Assembly (NCBI GenBank): GCA_945862065.1
Contig: CAMAWT010000011.1
Coordinates: 18,887 to 82,886, forward strand
Length of the DNA stretch: 64,000 bases
Direction of reading: 5' to 3'
From: Flavobacterium psychrophilum
GTDB taxonomy: Bacteria > Bacteroidota > Bacteroidia > Flavobacteriales > Flavobacteriaceae
Both the position numbers and the translations under genes were made by a program. The stretch's first letter is position 1. Each line of letters begins with the position of its first letter. Under the pieces are notes generated by a model. That model did not search any database, was not told the DNA's origin, and was given only the letters and a program-made list of their open reading frames with translations. Below are positions 8,049-15,857 of the stretch, piece by piece.

Positions 8049-9395
8049 ATGAAAAAAGTAATAAAATATGTTGGGCTTATTGTTTTTGTTGGACTGTTGT
8101 ATTTTGGGTTTAATACCTATCAAAAACTGGATTTAATCTCAGGTTTTTCAGCCAAAAGTATTGCTTCAGGTCATTTTATCGACCATAGATCGCAAGAAAT
8201 GATTGAAAAGGGAGATAACAACATCAACCTCATCGATTTGGCTCAAAATACAATCGACGATTCGGGTCAGTTTGCCACTGCTTCTGTTAAAGGTTTGAAA
8301 GAACGAAAAGCCATATACCGAAAGGGTTTGGGCGTTACTTTAATCAACGATGATTTTGATATTGCAAAACCGTTTTTGGTTCCAAAAAGAACTACTACAA
8401 ATGCCAACTTGGTTTATCCTTTTGGCGATGCCGAACAAAAAGATACTGTTTTTTCCAATATAAATTACAATCAATTGAACCAAACAGTTGCCAATGCTTT
8501 TGATAAAAAAGGGGAGAAAAACAAACTTACTCGCTCTTTGATTGTAATTTACAAAGGCAAAATCATAGCCGAAAAATATGCTGATGGGTTTGATAAAAAT
8601 TCGAAAATATTGGGTTGGTCCATGACGAAAAGTGTTACCGCTACCCTATTTGGAATTTTAGAAAAACAAGGGAAATACAACATTTACCAACCCGCTCCTA
8701 TTCTGGAATGGGCAAACGACGAACGCAAAAAAATTACTACCAACGATTTGTTGCACATGAACTCGGGCTTGGAATGGGAAGAAGATTACGGAGCCATTTC
8801 GGATGTAACTAAAATGCTTTTTCAGTCGGAAGACATGACGCATTCGCAAATCGAAAAAAAGTTGGCGTTTCAGCCCAATACGCATTGGAACTATTCATCT
8901 GGAACAACCAATTTGCTTTCGGGAATTTTAAGAAAACAATTCAAAAGTCACCAAGAATATTTGGATTTTTGGTACACGGCATTGATTGATAAAATTGGCA
9001 TGCACTCGATGTTGGTTGAAAGCGATATGGCTGGGAATTTTGTAGGTTCTTCTTACGGATGGGCAACAACGCGCGATTGGGCGAAGTTTGGATTGTTGTA
9101 TTTACACCAAGGAAATTGGAACGGAGAGCAGCTTTTTAAGCCAAGTTGGGCAAAATATGTGTCTACACCAACCAACACGTCAAACGGACGCTATGGAGGG
9201 CAGTTTTGGTTGAATTCCAGCGGTCGTTTTCCTGATGCGCCGAAAGATTTGTATTTCGCCAGCGGTTTTCAAGGACAAATGGTCGCCATTTTCCCGAGTA
9301 ATGATTTGGTTATTGTGAGAATGGGATTGAAAGAAGACCCCGCATTTGATTTTAATGGGATGTTGGGTGGAATTGTTGGGAGTATTAAAAAGTAA
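8049..9395 (+). CDS. Serine hydrolase of the beta-lactamase/6-aminohexanoate-dimer hydrolase type
   Basis: This 448-residue protein has an N-terminal hydrophobic anchor or signal (about 5-22), then a class C beta-lactamase-like fold. The nucleophile motif SMTK is at 191-194. The second catalytic motif is Y282-S-S in NYSSGT, the NylB-like form, and SGFQGQ stands in place of the KTG box. These features suggest an esterase or amide hydrolase in the periplasm rather than a true beta-lactamase. The substrate cannot be predicted. The gene lies on the opposite strand in the middle of the suf locus, convergent with sufD and divergent from sufS, and follows a flavo-1-like element. Confidence 0.88.
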   Translation: MKKVIKYVGLIVFVGLLYFGFNTYQKLDLISGFSAKSIASGHFIDHRSQEMIEKGDNNINLIDLAQNTIDDSGQFATASVKGLKERKAIYRKGLGVTLINDDFDIAKPFLVPKRTTTNANLVYPFGDAEQKDTVFSNINYNQLNQTVANAFDKKGEKNKLTRSLIVIYKGKIIAEKYADGFDKNSKILGWSMTKSVTATLFGILEKQGKYNIYQPAPILEWANDERKKITTNDLLHMNSGLEWEEDYGAISDVTKMLFQSEDMTHSQIEKKLAFQPNTHWNYSSGTTNLLSGILRKQFKSHQEYLDFWYTALIDKIGMHSMLVESDMAGNFVGSSYGWATTRDWAKFGLLYLHQGNWNGEQLFKPSWAKYVSTPTNTSNGRYGGQFWLNSSGRFPDAPKDLYFASGFQGQMVAIFPSNDLVIVRMGLKEDPAFDFNGMLGGIVGSIKK

Positions 9396-9400
9396 ATGAA

Positions 9401-9433
9401 AAACCCGCCCTGTTTTGAAAACGAGACGGGTTT
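9401..9433. terminator. Terminator between the serine hydrolase gene and sufD
   Basis: AAACCCG (9401-9407) pairs with CGGGTTT (9427-9433), with partial pairing inside. On the minus strand the hairpin is followed by a T-rich tract, so it mainly serves sufD. It may act in both directions. Confidence 0.65.
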
Positions 9434-9450
9434 AGAAATAGTATTAAAAA

Positions 9451-10764
9451 CTACAAATCAAAGCCAATTTTCACGCCTAATTTCGTGGCAATAATTTTGG
9501 TGATTCGTTGTTTTAATTCTGGGATTTTGATGCTTTCAATGACGGCATTTGAAAAAGCGTACATCAACAATGCTTTTGCTTCTTTCTTTGGGATGCCGCG
9601 TTGTTGCATATAAAACATAGCCGTTTCGTCCAATTGTCCAATGGTACATCCGTGAGAACATTTTACATCATCAGCAAAAATTTCCAGTTGTGGTTTCGCG
9701 TTTATTGTAGCTTTATCGCTCAATAAAATATTATTGCTTTTTTGGAAAGCGTTGGTTTTTTGCGCTTCTCTTTCTACAAAAATCTTCCCGTTGAAGACTC
9801 CGGTTGATTTATCTGAAAATATGCCTTTGTAGTCTTGATGGCTTTCGCAATTTGGTGTTGCATGTTGTACCAACGTATAATGATCAACGTGTTGCTTGTC
9901 GCCAATGATGGTGATTCCGTTCAAATTACTTACAATTCGTTCCCCAAAATGATAGAAATTCAAGTTGTTTCTTGTCAAATTTCCACCAAACGAAAACGTA
10001 TTTACCGAAACATTGGTTTCTTTTTGTTGTGAAACATAGGTATTGTCAATCAAATTAGCTTCTAAATTGTCGTTTTGGATTTTGTAATAATCGACAATGG
10101 CTCTTTTTTGAGCAAAAATTTCGGTAACTGAATTAGTCAAAACAGGATTCTCGTTTAAACTTTGATGTCTTTCAATGATTTGTACGTGGGAGTTTTCACC
10201 AACAACGACCAAATTTCTTGGTTGTACCAAAAGTGCTGCTTCGCTTCCTGTCGAGAAATGCATGATTTCAATTGGCTTGTCAACGACTTTGCTTTTTGGG
10301 ATATTGATGTATGCTCCCTCATTGGCGAAAGCCGTATTTAAAGAAGTTAAACTTTCGTCTTTATTAGCAGTTGTATTAAAATAATTATCGATTACCATCT
10401 TGTATTTAGGCTTATTCAGTGCCGATGACATCAAACAAATATCCATCCCATCGTGTGTTGTCGATGATAAAAACGAGTTAAAAACGCCGTCAATGAAAAC
10501 CAATTTGTGGGTATCTATTTCGTGAAGGAAATATTTTTTTACCTCTGCAAACTCAATTGCGTTTTCGTTTTTTGGAAAAACCGAAAAGTCATTTTTCAAA
10601 ATTGAATTCAAAGACGTATATTTCCAAGCTTCCTCTTTTTTAGTCGGGAACCCTTTATTCTCAAAGTTTTTTATTGCCGAAGTACGAATTTTATGTAAAT
10701 CTGAATTTACATCAATTCGTTCCTCGAAAGCCATAAAAGACGATAGTAGTTTTTCTTTTAACAT
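9451..10764 (-). CDS. sufD: Fe-S cluster assembly protein SufD
   Basis: SufD is a beta-helix subunit of the SufBCD scaffold on which Fe-S clusters are built. The 437-residue protein has the SufBD core, including the C-terminal KCSHGCTIGQLDE block, YMQQRGI (the equivalent of FYCNQRGI in SufB) and the final KEAKALLMYAF helix. It is the last gene of the sufABCD unit. A 119-base gap containing one arm of an inverted repeat separates it from the upstream four-helix-bundle gene. Confidence 0.95.
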   Translation of the reverse strand: MLKEKLLSSFMAFEERIDVNSDLHKIRTSAIKNFENKGFPTKKEEAWKYTSLNSILKNDFSVFPKNENAIEFAEVKKYFLHEIDTHKLVFIDGVFNSFLSSTTHDGMDICLMSSALNKPKYKMVIDNYFNTTANKDESLTSLNTAFANEGAYINIPKSKVVDKPIEIMHFSTGSEAALLVQPRNLVVVGENSHVQIIERHQSLNENPVLTNSVTEIFAQKRAIVDYYKIQNDNLEANLIDNTYVSQQKETNVSVNTFSFGGNLTRNNLNFYHFGERIVSNLNGITIIGDKQHVDHYTLVQHATPNCESHQDYKGIFSDKSTGVFNGKIFVEREAQKTNAFQKSNNILLSDKATINAKPQLEIFADDVKCSHGCTIGQLDETAMFYMQQRGIPKKEAKALLMYAFSNAVIESIKIPELKQRITKIIATKLGVKIGFDL

Positions 10765-10777
10765 TTTTATTATTTAT

Positions 10778-10793
10778 GTCTTAAAGTCGAAAG
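10778..10793. repeat. Inverted repeat arm downstream of four-helix-bundle gene 1
   Basis: The sequence GTCTTAAAGTCGAAAG is the exact reverse complement of 11253-11268. The two 16-bp arms enclose the four-helix-bundle gene at 10884-11252. In the operon mRNA they could pair to place that gene in a loop. Confidence 0.85.
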
Positions 10794-10883
10794 TCGAAAG
10801 TCATAAAGACTTTACATTCTCAACTAAATGTTATTAAAGGTTTTGAATTTGAAAAGTGTTCTAGTGTATAGAAGATAATCTCT

Positions 10884-11252
10884 TTATAACTTTGGACTCA
10901 AATACTTAATAAAACCACTTAATAGTTTTGATATTTCAGTAATTGATTCTAACAGTTCTTCAAATTCTTGTTTTGCTATATATTCTAAATCAAAAGCCAG
11001 ATAAATTTGTGAACGAACTTCGCCTGCTGAAGCTTTTGCAACATAAAGAAAATATATAAATTCTTTATCTGTATTTCTTTCAAAACCTTCAGCTATATTG
11101 GAAGAAATTGAAATAGATGCGCGTCTTATTTGCCTCACAAAATCAAAATCTTTCTTAAAGTTTGAGTTTTCAGTTATTTGATAAATTCTTTTATTGAAAA
11201 TTCTTGATTTTTGCCAAGAATTAATTTCTTCAAATGAACTGAATTTTCCCAT
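10884..11252 (-). CDS. Four helix bundle protein (23S rRNA IVS/S23 family), copy 1
   Basis: This 122-residue protein has the pattern of the IVS-encoded four-helix-bundle family. Visible family motifs are FEEINSWQKSR near the N-terminus, QIRRASISISSNIAEGFER in the centre, KEFIYFLYVAKASAGEVRSQ and the C-terminal LSGFIKYL. Members are found in intervening sequences of 23S rRNA genes and as scattered single genes in Bacteroidetes, with unknown function. It lies between sufC and sufD on the same strand, nine bases after the sufC stop, and is enclosed by a 16-bp inverted repeat whose upstream arm touches its ATG. Confidence 0.9.
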   Translation of the reverse strand: MGKFSSFEEINSWQKSRIFNKRIYQITENSNFKKDFDFVRQIRRASISISSNIAEGFERNTDKEFIYFLYVAKASAGEVRSQIYLAFDLEYIAKQEFEELLESITEISKLLSGFIKYLSPKL

Positions 11253-11268
11253 CTTTCGACTTTAAGAC
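11253..11268. repeat. Inverted repeat arm upstream of four-helix-bundle gene 1
   Basis: CTTTCGACTTTAAGAC on the plus strand is the reverse complement of 10778-10793. It directly abuts the ATG at 11252 and contains the sufC stop codon (11262-11264). The last codons of sufC are therefore part of the repeat-like tract. Confidence 0.85.
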
Positions 11269-12026
11269 TTTTGACTTTCGAACTCTTCGTTTTTAATCCA
11301 ATCGTATCCTTTTTCTTCCAATTCTAAAGCCAATGAGGCATCACCAGATTTTACTATTTTTCCATTGTACAATACGTGAACAAAATCAGGAACGATATAT
11401 TCCAACAATCTTTGATAATGTGTGATTACTATGATGGCATTTTGATCGCTTTTCAATTTGTTTACACCGTTTGCAACAATTCGAAGGGCATCGATATCCA
11501 AACCTGAATCGGTTTCATCAAGAATAGCCAATTTAGGTTCTAACATTGCCATTTGGAAAATCTCATTTCTCTTTTTTTCTCCTCCAGAAAATCCTTCGTT
11601 TAAGGAACGAGATAAAAATTTACGGTCAATTTCCAACAATTCAGATTTTTCACGAATCACTTTAAGCATTTCATTAGCGGGCATTTCCTCTAAATTGTTT
11701 GCTTTTCGGGTTTCGTTAATTGACGTTCTGATGAAGTTAGTTACTGAAACTCCAGGTATTTCAACTGGGTACTGAAACGATAAAAATACACCCTTGTGAG
11801 CTCTTTCTTCTGGAGCCAATTCTGCAATGTCTTCCCCGTCTAAAAAGATTTCGCCTTCAGTAACTTCATAGTTTTCATTTCCTGCAATAATTGCTGAAAG
11901 TGTACTTTTACCAGCACCATTCGGACCCATTATGGCGTGGATTTCTCCTGCTTTTACCTCAAGGTTAATCCCTTTTAAGATTTCTTTGTCGCCAATGGAG
12001 GCGTGTAAATTTTTTATTGATAACAT
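11262..12026 (-). CDS. sufC: Fe-S cluster assembly ATPase SufC
   Basis: SufC is the ABC-type ATPase of the SufBCD complex. Starting at the ATG at 12026 gives 254 residues, the normal size. The frame extends upstream to 12080, but that segment is low-complexity linker sequence. Motifs are Walker A GPNGAGKST (34-42), the signature FSGGEKKR (146-153), Walker B LAILDETDSGLD (167-178) and the switch histidine in VITHYQR. It lies between two inserted four-helix-bundle genes, and its last residues (FESQKS) are encoded by the inverted-repeat tract. Confidence 0.95.
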   Translation of the reverse strand: MLSIKNLHASIGDKEILKGINLEVKAGEIHAIMGPNGAGKSTLSAIIAGNENYEVTEGEIFLDGEDIAELAPEERAHKGVFLSFQYPVEIPGVSVTNFIRTSINETRKANNLEEMPANEMLKVIREKSELLEIDRKFLSRSLNEGFSGGEKKRNEIFQMAMLEPKLAILDETDSGLDIDALRIVANGVNKLKSDQNAIIVITHYQRLLEYIVPDFVHVLYNGKIVKSGDASLALELEEKGYDWIKNEEFESQKS

Positions 12027-12058
12027 AATTAATTTGGAAATTTGGAAATTTGGAGATA

Positions 12059-12113
12059 AGATAATTTGAAAAAAATTCACTCTTTTTCAAAATATCGTAT
12101 TTTCAAATTATCT
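12059..12113. repeat. Inverted repeat just downstream of four-helix-bundle gene 2
   Basis: AGATAATTTGAAAA (12059-12072) and TTTTCAAATTATCT (12100-12113) form a 14-bp hairpin with a 27-base loop between the gene 2 stop and sufC. The left arm also shares 11 bp in inverted orientation with 12471-12481, directly upstream of gene 2. The two sides could therefore pair across the gene. Confidence 0.7.
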
Positions 12114-12115
12114 AA

Positions 12116-12463
12116 TTATTTTTGTTTTGATGTGATTATTATTTTTTTTGCAATTCTTGATATATTATTTATTTGTTCTAATAACTCGTCGACATTTGGA
12201 TAATTCTCTGAAAATTTACAAAGTTCTAACCAGTAAATTGTTTCTTCAATTTCTTTTGCTGAAATTTTGAATTTATGAATAAAATCAGCTTTACTTTCTG
12301 CATTTTGAGCTTCTCTAATATTTGCACCAATTGAAGTCCCAGATTTTAATAATTGATTTGCAATTACATATTTTTTACTTCCTTGTAAATCTTCACAATA
12401 TTTGATAATTTCAAGAGCAAACTTAAAAGTCAAGGTTACAATTATATTCTCTTTATTTTCCAT
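12116..12463 (-). CDS. Four helix bundle protein (23S rRNA IVS/S23 family), copy 2
   Basis: This is a second member of the IVS four-helix-bundle family, in the gap between sufB and sufC. The first ATG is at 12463 (MENKENIIV), giving 115 residues. An upstream TTG at 12469 is possible but unnecessary. Family motifs include VTLTFKFALEIIKYCEDL, LLKSGTSIGANIREAQNAES, and KISAKEIEETIYWLELC. It belongs to a different subgroup from copy 1 (SIGANIREA rather than SISSNIAEG), so it is not a recent local duplicate. Short repeats based on AATTTGAAA lie on both sides. Confidence 0.9.
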   Translation of the reverse strand: MENKENIIVTLTFKFALEIIKYCEDLQGSKKYVIANQLLKSGTSIGANIREAQNAESKADFIHKFKISAKEIEETIYWLELCKFSENYPNVDELLEQINNISRIAKKIIITSKQK

Positions 12464-12500
12464 TTTCAAATTTTCAAATTAAAAAATTTTCAAATTTCCC
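12464..12500. repeat. Low-complexity repeat tract upstream of four-helix-bundle gene 2
   Basis: On the plus strand the tract consists of TTTTCAAATT-type units running from the ATG of gene 2 to the sufB stop. It contains TTTTCAAATTA (12471-12481), the reverse complement of 12062-12072, and a CAAATTTCC that is complementary to GGAAATTTG units at 12035-12055 beyond the gene. Confidence 0.65.
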
Positions 12501-13949
12501 TTATCCAACCGATCCTTCCAACGAAATCTCCAACAATTTCTGCGCTTCAACGGCAAATTCCATTGGTAACTTATTCAAAACGTCTTTACTAAATCCGTTT
12601 ACTATTAATGCTATGGCTTTTTCTGTTGGAATGCCACGTTGGTTGCAATAAAAAACTTGATCTTCGCCAATTTTACTCGTTGTTGCTTCATGTTCAATTT
12701 TTGCAGTGGTGTTTTTACTTTCAATGTATGGAAAGGTATGTGCACCACAATTGTTTCCCATTAACAACGAATCGCATTGTGAAAAATTCCTAGCATTTTC
12801 TGCTCCAGAACCAATTTTTACCAAACCTCTGTAACTGTTTTGGGATTTTCCTGCTGAAATTCCTTTGGATATAATGGTCGACTTGGTGTTTTTACCAATA
12901 TGAATCATTTTAGTTCCTGTATCGGCTTGTTGAAAATTATTAGTCACCGCAATCGAATAAAATTCGCCCACTGAATTGTCACCTTTTAGAATCACTGAAG
13001 GGTATTTCCATGTTACAGCCGATCCTGTTTCAACTTGTGTCCAAGATATTTTGGCGTTTTTCTCGCAAATTCCTCTTTTGGTTACAAAATTGAAAACTCC
13101 GCCAACTCCGTCTTTGTTGCCCGGATACCAGTTTTGAACTGTTGAATATTTTATTTCAGCATCTTCCAATGCAATTAGTTCCACTACCGCTGCGTGTAGT
13201 TGGTTTTCGTCACGACTTGGTGCCGTACATCCCTCCAAATAAGACACATAGCTTCCTTCGTCGGCAATTAAAAGTGTTCTTTCAAATTGTCCGGTTCCCG
13301 CTTGATTGATTCGGAAATAGGTAGAAAGTTCCATCGGGCAACGAACGCCTTTCGGAATATAACAAAACGAACCATCTGAAAATACGGCCGAATTTAAAGC
13401 AGCATAATAATTGTCTTTTTGTGGTATAACGGTTCCTAAATGTTTTTGAACCAATTCTGGATATTCCCGAATTGCTTCAGAAATACTCATAAAAATAATG
13501 CCTTTTTCTGCTAATGTTTTCTTGAAAGTAGTAGCTACCGAAACCGAGTCAACTACTATATCCATTGCCACATTATTCATCATTTTTTGTTCGTCAACAG
13601 AGATTCCTAACTTTTTATACATTCCTAAAAGTTCAGGATCAACATCGTCCAACGTTTTATTAGGATCTATCGCTTTTGGTGCTGAATAATACGAAATAGC
13701 TTGAAAATCGGGTTTTTCATAATGCACATTTGCCCATTCCGGTTCGGTCATTTCTTGCCAAGCACGAAAAGCTTCAATACGCCAATCGGTCATCCATTGT
13801 GGCTCCTCTTTTTTGTGAGAAATGGCACGGACAATGTCTTCGTTTAACCCAATAGGAAACGTCTCCGAATCAAGTTCAGTATAAAATCCGTACTCGTACT
13901 CCTTGTTTTCGAGTTCAATTTTTAAATCGTCTTCTGTGTATTTTGACAT
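12501..13949 (-). CDS. sufB: Fe-S cluster assembly protein SufB
   Basis: SufB is the scaffold subunit of SufBCD that holds the nascent cluster. The 482-residue length and the conserved blocks are typical: [18 protein letters not shown], the [18 protein letters not shown] segment with its cysteine, [19 protein letters not shown], and [18 protein letters not shown]. It follows sufA, but about 460 bases with a decayed four-helix-bundle gene intervene. Confidence 0.96.
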   Translation of the reverse strand: MSKYTEDDLKIELENKEYEYGFYTELDSETFPIGLNEDIVRAISHKKEEPQWMTDWRIEAFRAWQEMTEPEWANVHYEKPDFQAISYYSAPKAIDPNKTLDDVDPELLGMYKKLGISVDEQKMMNNVAMDIVVDSVSVATTFKKTLAEKGIIFMSISEAIREYPELVQKHLGTVIPQKDNYYAALNSAVFSDGSFCYIPKGVRCPMELSTYFRINQAGTGQFERTLLIADEGSYVSYLEGCTAPSRDENQLHAAVVELIALEDAEIKYSTVQNWYPGNKDGVGGVFNFVTKRGICEKNAKISWTQVETGSAVTWKYPSVILKGDNSVGEFYSIAVTNNFQQADTGTKMIHIGKNTKSTIISKGISAGKSQNSYRGLVKIGSGAENARNFSQCDSLLMGNNCGAHTFPYIESKNTTAKIEHEATTSKIGEDQVFYCNQRGIPTEKAIALIVNGFSKDVLNKLPMEFAVEAQKLLEISLEGSVG

Positions 13950-13963
13950 AAATTTAATTTAAA

Positions 13964-13975
13964 AATTTAAAGATT
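13964..13975. repeat. Inverted repeat arm downstream of the decayed four-helix-bundle gene 3
   Basis: AATTTAAAGATT is the exact reverse complement of 14377-14388. It lies in a tract of degenerate AAATTTAAA units between the pseudogene and the sufB start. Confidence 0.7.
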
Positions 13976-14020
13976 TAAAAATTTAAAAATTCTTAAAACC
14001 TTAAATAATAATTTTTCTAT

Positions 14021-14376
14021 AGTTGAATCTAAGTACTTGATAAAATAGAAATATTTTGAGAAATTTCAATTTATAATTGATAGCTTTCCATTATTTCTTT
14101 ATCTGAACAAAACTCTAATTCTCTTGCTAAAACCAACCTACTTCTAACCTCAGCGAAACTTCCTTTGGCAATTTTTAGGTAACTAATAAATTGCTTATTA
14201 TTGTTGTACTCTGAACCTTCTGTAATATTATTTGTGCTTGAAATCACGGTTCTTTTAATTTGATCTTTAAATCCAAATTCTTTTTCTAACTAAGAATTAT
14301 TTGATAATATAAAAATTCGTTTAGATAGCAAAACTCCTTTTTTGTAAACTTCAAACTCTTCAAAAGATTTTGTCAT
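14021..14376 (-). pseudogene. Decayed four helix bundle gene, copy 3
   Basis: The ATG at 14376 starts MTKSFEEFEVYKKGVLLSKR, clearly the family N-terminus. The frame is interrupted by a TAG at 14290-14292, then continues as LEKEFGFKDQIKRTVIS, NNITEGSEYNNNKQFISYL and KGSFAEVRSRLVLARELEF. A second stop (TAA, 14071-14073) follows. A frameshift is then needed to recover the family C-terminus FIKYLD at about 14021-14044. The gene therefore has at least one nonsense mutation and one frameshift. It lies between sufA and sufB on the same strand and is flanked by a 12-bp inverted repeat, as copy 1 is. Confidence 0.88.
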
Positions 14377-14388
14377 AATCTTTAAATT
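14377..14388. repeat. Inverted repeat arm upstream of the decayed four-helix-bundle gene 3
   Basis: AATCTTTAAATT is the reverse complement of 13964-13975 and directly abuts the ATG at 14376. A second near-copy lies at 14401-14411 beside the sufA stop. Confidence 0.7.
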
Positions 14389-14413
14389 AATAAATGTTTT
14401 AATCTTTAAATCT

Positions 14414-14743
14414 TTACAATGAAAAACTCTCCCCGCATCCGCAAGTTCTACTAGCGTTTGGATTATTAAATACAAATCCTTTTCCATTTAAACCGCCAGA
14501 AAACTCTAAAATTGTTCCTGCCAAATACAAAAATGATTTTTTTTCTACAGCTATTTTTACATTATTATCTTCAAAAACTTTATCATTTTCACCCAGTTCT
14601 TTGTCGAATTTTAATTCATATGACAAGCCTGAACAACCACCACTTTTTACGCCCACTCGAACGTAATCTTGGGCCGCGTCAAAACCGTCATGTTCCATCA
14701 TATCGATGATTTTTTTGCTTGCGGTATCTGAAACTTTTATCAT
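14414..14743 (-). CDS. sufA: SufA-type Fe-S carrier (HesB/IscA family)
   Basis: A-type carriers take Fe-S clusters from the SufBCD scaffold to target proteins. From the ATG at 14743 (MIKVSDTAS) the protein has 109 residues, the family size. The frame runs 14 codons further upstream but without family similarity. The three cluster ligands are visible: Cys in GGCSGLSY and the two cysteines of the C-terminal RTCGCGESF. It is the first gene of the sufABCD unit and has a -7 box 42 bases upstream. Confidence 0.93.
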   Translation of the reverse strand: MIKVSDTASKKIIDMMEHDGFDAAQDYVRVGVKSGGCSGLSYELKFDKELGENDKVFEDNNVKIAVEKKSFLYLAGTILEFSGGLNGKGFVFNNPNASRTCGCGESFSL

Positions 14744-14784
14744 GTTCAAAAAATTTGTTATTTTTATTTTTTCTAAATAAAGCA

Positions 14785-14792
14785 CAAAGTTA
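14785..14792 (-). promoter_or_regulatory. -7 promoter box of the sufABCD unit
   Basis: The minus strand reads TAACTTTG, a TAnnTTTG match 42 bases before the sufA start codon. No clear -33 element or iron-regulator palindrome was seen. Confidence 0.5.
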
Positions 14793-14915
14793 CTACATTT
14801 ATCCTTTTTTTAGATAAATAATAACATTTTTATAACTGATATAACTATAGAAAAAAATGATTTTGTAAAATCAACTTCGTTTTTTGTATTTTGCATCGAA
14901 TTAAATTTCACTAAA

Positions 14916-15773
14916 ATGAAAATATATCCTATTGAAGCAGGAAATTTTAAATTGGACGGCGGTGCCATGTTTGGCGTAGTTCCTAAAACGATTTGGAACA
15001 AAACAAATCCGGCTGACGGTAATAATTTGATTGATATTGCTGCGCGTTGTTTGTTAATTGAAAACGGAAATCGTTTGATTTTAATTGACACCGGAATGGG
15101 AAACAAACAATCTGAAAAGTTTTTTAGTTATTATTCGCTTTGGGGAAATCATTCTTTAGACAATTCGTTGGCTCAATTTGGTTTTCATCGCGATGATATA
15201 ACAGATGTATTTATGACGCACTTGCATTTTGATCATTGTGGCGGAAGTATCAATTGGAACAAAGACAAAACAGGTTATGAAGTTGCTTTTAAAAATGCCA
15301 AGTATTGGACCAACGAAAGCCATTGGGAATGGGCTACCAAACCAAATTCAAGAGAAAAAGCTTCGTTTTTACACGAAAATATCATTCCGATGCAAGAAAG
15401 CGGTCAATTAAACTTTATAAAAAGACCTGAAGGTGATTTTTTAGAAAAATCTGAATTAGGTTTTGGGATCTTTTTTGCAGATGGTCATACCGAAAAACAA
15501 ATGCTTCCACATATTCATTATCAAGGAAAAACTTTTGTTTTTTGTGCTGATTTATTGGCTACTGCTGGACATATACCTATTCCGTATGTGATGGGGTATG
15601 ACACTAGACCTTTATTAACACTTGATGAAAAAACAAAATTTATGAACTTGGCTGCAGAAAATAATTATCACTTAATTTTGGAGCATGATGCTCATAATGA
15701 AATCATTACTGTAGAAAAAACAGAAAAAGGCGTGCGGTTGAAAGAAGTGCTTTCCTTCAAAGATTTATCATAA
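14916..15773 (+). CDS. Metallo-beta-lactamase fold hydrolase
   Basis: This 285-residue cytosolic protein has no signal peptide. It carries the MBL metal motif T-H102-L-H104-F-D106-H107 and later metal-ligand candidates in FADGHTEKQM and LEHDAHNE. This group resembles AHL-lactonase/quorum-quenching-type MBL proteins of Bacteroidetes, but the substrate cannot be deduced. It is transcribed divergently from sufA, with 172 bases between the two start codons. Confidence 0.88.
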   Translation: MKIYPIEAGNFKLDGGAMFGVVPKTIWNKTNPADGNNLIDIAARCLLIENGNRLILIDTGMGNKQSEKFFSYYSLWGNHSLDNSLAQFGFHRDDITDVFMTHLHFDHCGGSINWNKDKTGYEVAFKNAKYWTNESHWEWATKPNSREKASFLHENIIPMQESGQLNFIKRPEGDFLEKSELGFGIFFADGHTEKQMLPHIHYQGKTFVFCADLLATAGHIPIPYVMGYDTRPLLTLDEKTKFMNLAAENNYHLILEHDAHNEIITVEKTEKGVRLKEVLSFKDLS

Positions 15774-15813
15774 TCAAATGTTAAGTAATTCTTTAACTGT
15801 AACAAAAATTAAA

Positions 15814-15821
15814 TACTTTTG
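15814..15821 (+). promoter_or_regulatory. -7 promoter box for the subtilase gene
   Basis: TACTTTTG matches TAnnTTTG, 36 bases before the chosen ATG at 15858. It overlaps the upstream in-frame start at 15819, which supports the downstream start. Confidence 0.5.
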
Positions 15822-15857
15822 ACTTATCAAAAAAATCATATTAATCAATACATACTT

